A stretch of 8,984 bases of DNA from Candidatus Schekmanbacteria bacterium GWA2_38_11 (lineage in GTDB: Bacteria > Schekmanbacteria > GWA2-38-11): NCBI GenBank assembly GCA_001790645.1, contig MGDB01000094.1, positions 11,577 to 20,560 on the forward strand, given 5' to 3'. Each line of letters begins with the position of its first letter. Within the stretch, counting starts at the first letter, position 1. A program made the translations under genes and the position numbers. The notes under the pieces are model-generated. The model made no database searches, was not told where the DNA came from, and saw nothing but the letters and a program-made list of their open reading frames with translations. Shown here one piece after another: positions 6,072 to 8,984 of this stretch.

Positions 6072-6893
6072 TTACTTCCTTTTCTTTAAGATATAGATGT
6101 CTGATTTTTTCTTTCTTACAGTCTTATACCCTTTTGTAGGTTTGCCCCAGGGTGTAACCGGGTGTCTGCCGCCAGAGGTTTTTCCTTCTCCGCCGCCATG
6201 GGGATGATCAACAGGATTCATGGCAACTCCCCTGACTTTTGATCTGATCCCAAGCCAGCGGCTTCTGCCTGCTTTCCCGATTGAAATATTTTCATGTTCA
6301 ATATTCCCAAGCTGTCCTATAGTGGCAGTGCATTTAGCCTCTACAAGCCTTACCTCTCCTGAGGGTAACCTTACATGAGCAAATTTTCCTTCTTTTGCTA
6401 TAAGTTGCGCATAGTTACCTGCACTCCTTACAAGCTGTCCCCCTTTCCCGGGCATTAATTCTATATTATGAATTACTGAACCGAGGGGTATATCTTTTAA
6501 TGGCATAGCATTTCCCGGCCTGATGTCAGCATTCGGACCTGACTCTATCGTGTCGCTGACCTTTAAGTTAAGTGGTGCCAAAATATACCTCTTCTCACCG
6601 TCCTTGTATACCACAAGGGCAATGCGGCAGGACCTGTTCGGATCATACTCGATTGACTCTACCCTGCCTGGTATTCCGGTTTTATCCCTTTTAAAATCTA
6701 TTATACGGTAAGCCTTTTTATGTCCTCCGCCTGTATGCCTCTTTGTTATTCTCCCGAGGTTATTTCTGCCTCCGCTCTTTTTAATAGGCGCAAGAAGGGA
6801 TTTTTCAGGCTTTACTTTTGTAATCTCAGAGAAATCCGCCGTTGTCCGGAACCTTATTCCAGGAGAAGTCGGCTTATAAGATTTAACTGGCAT
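6072..6893 (-). CDS. rplB: 50S ribosomal protein L2
   Basis: L2 (273 aa, the standard bacterial length) is one of the most conserved ribosomal proteins. It is needed for subunit association and lies close to the peptidyl-transferase centre. Visible motifs are [20 protein letters not shown] at 39-58 (basic N-terminal extension), the OB-fold core around [18 protein letters not shown] at 83-100, [19 protein letters not shown] at 127-145, and the L2 signature [17 protein letters not shown] at 226-242 containing the conserved His. [21 protein letters not shown] sequence follows. The ATG has AAGGA seven bases upstream. It ends with TAA, and the rpsS start is eight bases further on. Confidence 0.99.
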   Translation of the reverse strand: MPVKSYKPTSPGIRFRTTADFSEITKVKPEKSLLAPIKKSGGRNNLGRITKRHTGGGHKKAYRIIDFKRDKTGIPGRVESIEYDPNRSCRIALVVYKDGEKRYILAPLNLKVSDTIESGPNADIRPGNAMPLKDIPLGSVIHNIELMPGKGGQLVRSAGNYAQLIAKEGKFAHVRLPSGEVRLVEAKCTATIGQLGNIEHENISIGKAGRSRWLGIRSKVRGVAMNPVDHPHGGGEGKTSGGRHPVTPWGKPTKGYKTVRKKKSDIYILKKRK

Positions 6894-6936
6894 CTGTTAT
6901 TCCTTTAAATATTTATTTCAGGATTAAGCAAAAAAA

Positions 6937-6985
6937 CTTACTACTTCATTCTTAATTCTTACTACTTAATCCTTAATACTTAATC
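6937..6985. repeat. Heptamer tandem repeat in the rplW-rplB spacer
   Basis: Seven contiguous 7-base units on the plus strand: CTTACTA, CTTCATT, CTTAATT, CTTACTA, CTTAATC, CTTAATA, CTTAATC. An inverted copy, AGGATTAAG (6920-6928), can pair with CTTAATCCT at 6965-6973 or 6979-6987. The array starts about 20 bases after the rplW stop and ends well before the rplB ribosome binding site. Confidence 0.85.
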
Positions 6986-7005
6986 CTATCCGTCTTAAAC
7001 AGTTA

Positions 7006-7299
7006 TCAAGTTCCTTCAAGCAACTCTATTTTTTCACCCTCTTTAAGGGTTATAATTGCTTTTTTCCAGTCAGGCCTTTTGCCGTGAAACCTGCCAAAGC
7101 TTTTCACTTTGCCTTTTACATTCATCAACTGTACTTTATTAATTTTCACCTTAAAAAGGTATTCCACCGCGTTCTTTACCTGAACTTTGTTGGCATTCTT
7201 ATCCACAACAAAAGAGACCTTATTAAACTCATCCTTCTGGATATTGCTCTTCTCAGTCACTATAGGTGCTTTAACTATATTATGGGGTACAAGCTTCAA
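7006..7299 (-). CDS. rplW: 50S ribosomal protein L23
   Basis: L23 (97 aa) sits at the tunnel exit, where it is the docking site for trigger factor and contacts SRP and the Sec translocon. Recognised from IVKAPIVTEKS (residues 8-18), the central VKNAVEYLFKVKINKV and the GRFHGKRPDWKKA segment near 69-81. The start is TTG (7299-7297), the only possible one because no ATG or GTG fits this conserved N-terminus. It is compensated by a full AGGAGG seven bases upstream, lying inside the last rplD codons. Start and rplD stop share the four bases TTGA, so translation is probably coupled to L4. A 112-base spacer with a heptamer repeat separates it from rplB. Confidence 0.98.
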   Translation of the reverse strand: MKLVPHNIVKAPIVTEKSNIQKDEFNKVSFVVDKNANKVQVKNAVEYLFKVKINKVQLMNVKGKVKSFGRFHGKRPDWKKAIITLKEGEKIELLEGT

Positions 7300-7919
7300 G
7301 CCAGTGCCTCCTCTAAAAGAGTTAAGTCCTTTTCCTTTATAATTAATTTTTTATGTTTCAAAAGATCGTAAGAATTAATATTCTGGATATTCATAACTGA
7401 TACATCAGGAAGATTCCTTGCAGATTTTTTCAGAATCTCATCCTTCTCACCTAATAAAATCAGCGAATGGCTATCTATCCCCAGTCCGCTAAGTATCTTC
7501 TTCAGGACTTTTGTTTTTATCTCCTCAAGTTTCAGATCTTCAAGGACTAAAACATCTCCGTTCCTGTATTTCTCAAAAATAACTGAGCTTATAGCTTTTT
7601 TATTAGCTTTTTTAGGAATACTGTAAGAGTAATCTCTCGGTTTTGGCCCAAAAATCGTTCCCCCACCGACTCTCACGGGAGATTTTCTTGAGCCTGCTCT
7701 TGCCCTGCCTGTCCCTTTTTGCCTGTAAAGTTTTACCGTGCTGAAATTTACCTGGGAACGGTCTTTTGTCGAGGCCGTACCTTTTCTCTCACTTGCAAGC
7801 CTTCTTATAACTGACTGCTGGACCAAAGCAGGATTGATCTTATCCACCTTAATCCCCGGCAGAAACTCTATCTTTTTAACGTCTTTATTCTCTATGTCTT
7901 TTACAGTTATAGAACTCAT
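7296..7919 (-). CDS. rplD: 50S ribosomal protein L4 (L1e family)
   Basis: L4 (207 aa) has a globular domain on the outer face of the large subunit and a long loop lining the polypeptide exit tunnel. The loop is seen at about residues 45-100, with RQKGTGRARAGSRKSP at 66-81 and GGGTIFGPKPRDY at 86-98. The C-terminal half is the usual alpha/beta domain, with LVLEDLK near 124. The ATG overlaps the rplC TGA. An AAGG lies 10 bases upstream and a second AAGGG nearly abuts the ATG, so re-initiation after rplC is likely. In E. coli L4 represses its own operon through the S10 leader. That leader is absent here, so this control cannot be assumed. The TGA stop overlaps the rplW start. Confidence 0.98.
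   Translation of the reverse strand: MSSITVKDIENKDVKKIEFLPGIKVDKINPALVQQSVIRRLASERKGTASTKDRSQVNFSTVKLYRQKGTGRARAGSRKSPVRVGGGTIFGPKPRDYSYSIPKKANKKAISSVIFEKYRNGDVLVLEDLKLEEIKTKVLKKILSGLGIDSHSLILLGEKDEILKKSARNLPDVSVMNIQNINSYDLLKHKKLIIKEKDLTLLEEALA
7307..7312 (-). promoter_or_regulatory. Shine-Dalgarno of rplW (TTG start), inside rplD
   Basis: A full AGGAGG lies seven bases before the TTG at 7299, encoded by the Glu-Glu-Ala end of L4. It is the strongest ribosome binding site seen in the window. Confidence 0.9.
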
Positions 7920-8542
7920 CCCTTAACAGCCTTTTTTATAAAGAGTAAACCTCCTCTTGTGCCGGGAACTGCCCCTTTTACAAGGAGGAGGTTTTGATCT
8001 GGAATAATCTTTTCAATTTCTAAATTTTGTACAGTAACCCTTTCCCCGCCAAGTCTTCCAGGCATTCTTTTACCCTTGAAAACCCTGCGTGGTTTACGGC
8101 TCCCAATTGACCCCACCGAACGGTGGAACCTTGAACCATGGGTTTGAGGCCCACCGGCAAAATTATGTCTCTTAATGACTCCGGCAAAACCTTTTCCCTT
8201 TGAAACACCTACTACATCAACCTTATCGCCTTCCTTAAAGATATCAACTTTTAAGTCCTGGCCTAATTTAAATTCGTTTAAGTCCTCTACCCTTATTTCC
8301 TTTAATATTTTTGTTGGCGTAACCCCGCTTTTCTTAAAATGTCCTTTTATGGGATTGTTAGGGTTTTTCTTCACCTCTCCAACAGCAACCTGAATGGCAT
8401 TGTACCCGTGACGATCTTTGTCTTTTATCTGGGTAATATGACAGGGAGGAACCTCGATAGCAGTTACTGCTACCATGTCGCCGGTCTTGGTAAAGACCCT
8501 GGTTGTCTTCTCTTTTTTCCCAAAAATTCCATCTATTATCAA
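7916..8542 (-). CDS. rplC: 50S ribosomal protein L3
   Basis: L3 (208 aa) is an early-assembly 23S rRNA-binding protein whose extension reaches towards the peptidyl-transferase centre. Family motifs seen are SKGKGFAG at 114-121, THGSRFHRSVGSIG at 134-147, FKGKRMPGRLGGERVTVQNL at 155-174 and LLLVKGAVPG at 185-194. The start is TTG (8542-8540): no in-frame ATG or GTG lies nearby, alignment to other L3 proteins needs this N-terminus, and GGGAG lies six bases upstream. One oddity is the N-terminal motif that is normally GKKxGMTxxF. It reads GKKEKTTRVF at 8-17, so the conserved Gly-Met is lost. The TGA stop overlaps the rplD ATG by four bases (ATGA), which suggests translational coupling. Confidence 0.98.
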   Translation of the reverse strand: MIIDGIFGKKEKTTRVFTKTGDMVAVTAIEVPPCHITQIKDKDRHGYNAIQVAVGEVKKNPNNPIKGHFKKSGVTPTKILKEIRVEDLNEFKLGQDLKVDIFKEGDKVDVVGVSKGKGFAGVIKRHNFAGGPQTHGSRFHRSVGSIGSRKPRRVFKGKRMPGRLGGERVTVQNLEIEKIIPDQNLLLVKGAVPGTRGGLLFIKKAVKG

Positions 8543-8548
8543 GGCAAT

Positions 8549-8553
8549 CTCCC
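8549..8553 (-). promoter_or_regulatory. Shine-Dalgarno of rplC (TTG start)
   Basis: GGGAG lies six bases before the TTG at 8542, in the 16-base rpsJ-rplC junction. Confidence 0.85.
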
Positions 8554-8558
8554 AAAAT

Positions 8559-8867
8559 TTATAACTTAATCTCTACATCAACCCCTGCTGATAAATTCAG
8601 CTTCATGAGGGCATCAACTGTTTGCGGTGTGGGCTCTAATATGTCCATTAACCTCTTATGAACCCTTATCTCAAATTGTTCCCGTGATTTTTTATCAACA
8701 TGGGGAGAGCGCAGTACCGTATATCTGTTGATTACAGTCGGCAAAGGAATAGGCCCTGCTACTTTTGCACCTGTCCTTATCGCCGTATCCACAATCTCTT
8801 CTATAGATCTGTCTAATACTCTATGGTCATAGGCCTTAAGCCTTATTCTGATTTTCTGGGTTGACAT
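8559..8867 (-). CDS. rpsJ: 30S ribosomal protein S10
   Basis: S10 (102 aa, the usual length) is a small-subunit head protein. In many bacteria it also works as NusE in transcription antitermination together with NusB. The start [26 protein letters not shown] at residues 38-44, the signature [14 protein letters not shown] at 53-66 and the end [13 protein letters not shown] are all typical. The ATG start is preceded by AGGA six bases upstream, which overlaps the tuf stop. As first gene of the S10 block it would carry a long regulatory leader in E. coli (L4 autocontrol). Here only 8 bases separate it from tuf, so there is no such leader. rplC follows after 16 bases. Confidence 0.99.
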   Translation of the reverse strand: MSTQKIRIRLKAYDHRVLDRSIEEIVDTAIRTGAKVAGPIPLPTVINRYTVLRSPHVDKKSREQFEIRVHKRLMDILEPTPQTVDALMKLNLSAGVDVEIKL

Positions 8868-8875
8868 ATTTTTTC

Positions 8876-8984
8876 CTATGCGATTATCTCGCTTATTACG
8901 CCGGCACCTACTGTTCTTCCACCCTCTCTTATTGCAAACCTCAGTTCCTTCTCCATTGCAATGGGGGTTATTAAATCTATTTCC
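8876..8984 (-). CDS. tuf: Elongation factor Tu, C-terminal end (partial)
   Basis: This is the last 35 codons and TAG stop of EF-Tu, the GTPase that delivers aminoacyl-tRNA to the ribosomal A site. The frame reads [20 protein letters not shown], then [15 protein letters not shown]. The [14 protein letters not shown] motif is the hallmark of the EF-Tu C-terminal beta-barrel (domain 3). The 5' part lies beyond the window, so the GTPase domain cannot be examined. The stop is 8 bases from the rpsJ start, and the rpsJ Shine-Dalgarno AGGA overlaps the TAG. tuf immediately before rpsJ is the common str-S10 arrangement. EF-G and other translational GTPases end differently, so the identity is firm. Whether the genome has a second tuf copy cannot be told from here. 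Confidence 0.97.
   Translation of the reverse strand, partial: EIDLITPIAMEKELRFAIREGGRTVGAGVISEIIA

Noticed and set aside
6937..6985. Heptamer array as a CRISPR
   Set aside because: The units are 7 bases, contiguous and degenerate, with no spacers and no cas genes nearby.
6894..7005. Small gene in the 112-base rplW-rplB spacer
   Set aside because: The sequence is a low-complexity heptamer array, and I see no start codon with a ribosome binding site and a frame of useful length.
8020..8208. Second minus-strand frame inside rplC, and another at 8358-8555
   Set aside because: Both are alternative frames within the conserved L3 gene, with no motif and no reason to be translated.

Overview
The window holds bacterial ribosomal-protein genes, all on the minus strand. 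Reading in transcription order (high to low coordinates) it runs from the 3' end of tuf (EF-Tu), through the whole S10 gene set, into the spc gene set, and stops a few codons before the end of rpsE. The order is tuf'-rpsJ-rplC-rplD-rplW-rplB-rpsS-rplV-rpsC-rplP-rpmC-rpsQ-rplN-rplX-rplE-rpsN-rpsH-rplF-rplR-rpsE'. Every gene was identified from its family motifs and has the usual bacterial length. I see no RNA genes, insertion sequences, CRISPR array or horizontally acquired cargo, and no previously undescribed protein system.

The organism is a bacterium with moderately AT-rich DNA. S14 is the short zinc-binding (C+) form, and L24 also carries two CxxC pairs. tuf joins rpsJ directly, with 8 bases between them. 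Five of the 19 start codons are TTG and one is GTG. The style of the spacer repeats reminds me of Nitrospirota, Omnitrophota and related uncultured lineages. That is recollection, not evidence, and I do not assign a phylum.

Most junctions are tight: 4-base stop/start overlaps at rplC/rplD and rplD/rplW, otherwise about 8 to 54 bases filled mainly by the next Shine-Dalgarno site. Neither the tuf/rpsJ junction nor the rpsQ/rplN (S10/spc) junction has room for an obvious promoter or leader. The block therefore reads as one continuous str-S10-spc transcription unit whose promoter lies outside the window.

The unexpected part is in the five longer spacers (about 70 to 127 bases): rplW-rplB, rplP-rpmC, rpmC-rpsQ, rpsH-rplF and rplF-rplR. 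Each holds a different small repeat. Three are built on a 7-base period with three unrelated heptamer sequences. One is a GATTACACAGATT-type inverted and direct repeat. One is a short GC-richer palindrome with a second, mutually exclusive hairpin. The rpmC-rpsQ element is a 34-base inverted repeat of heptamers around a central palindrome, and it reaches into rpmC so that the repeat supplies the rpmC stop codon. These elements sit in one of the most expressed and conserved operons of the cell and leave the downstream ribosome binding sites intact.
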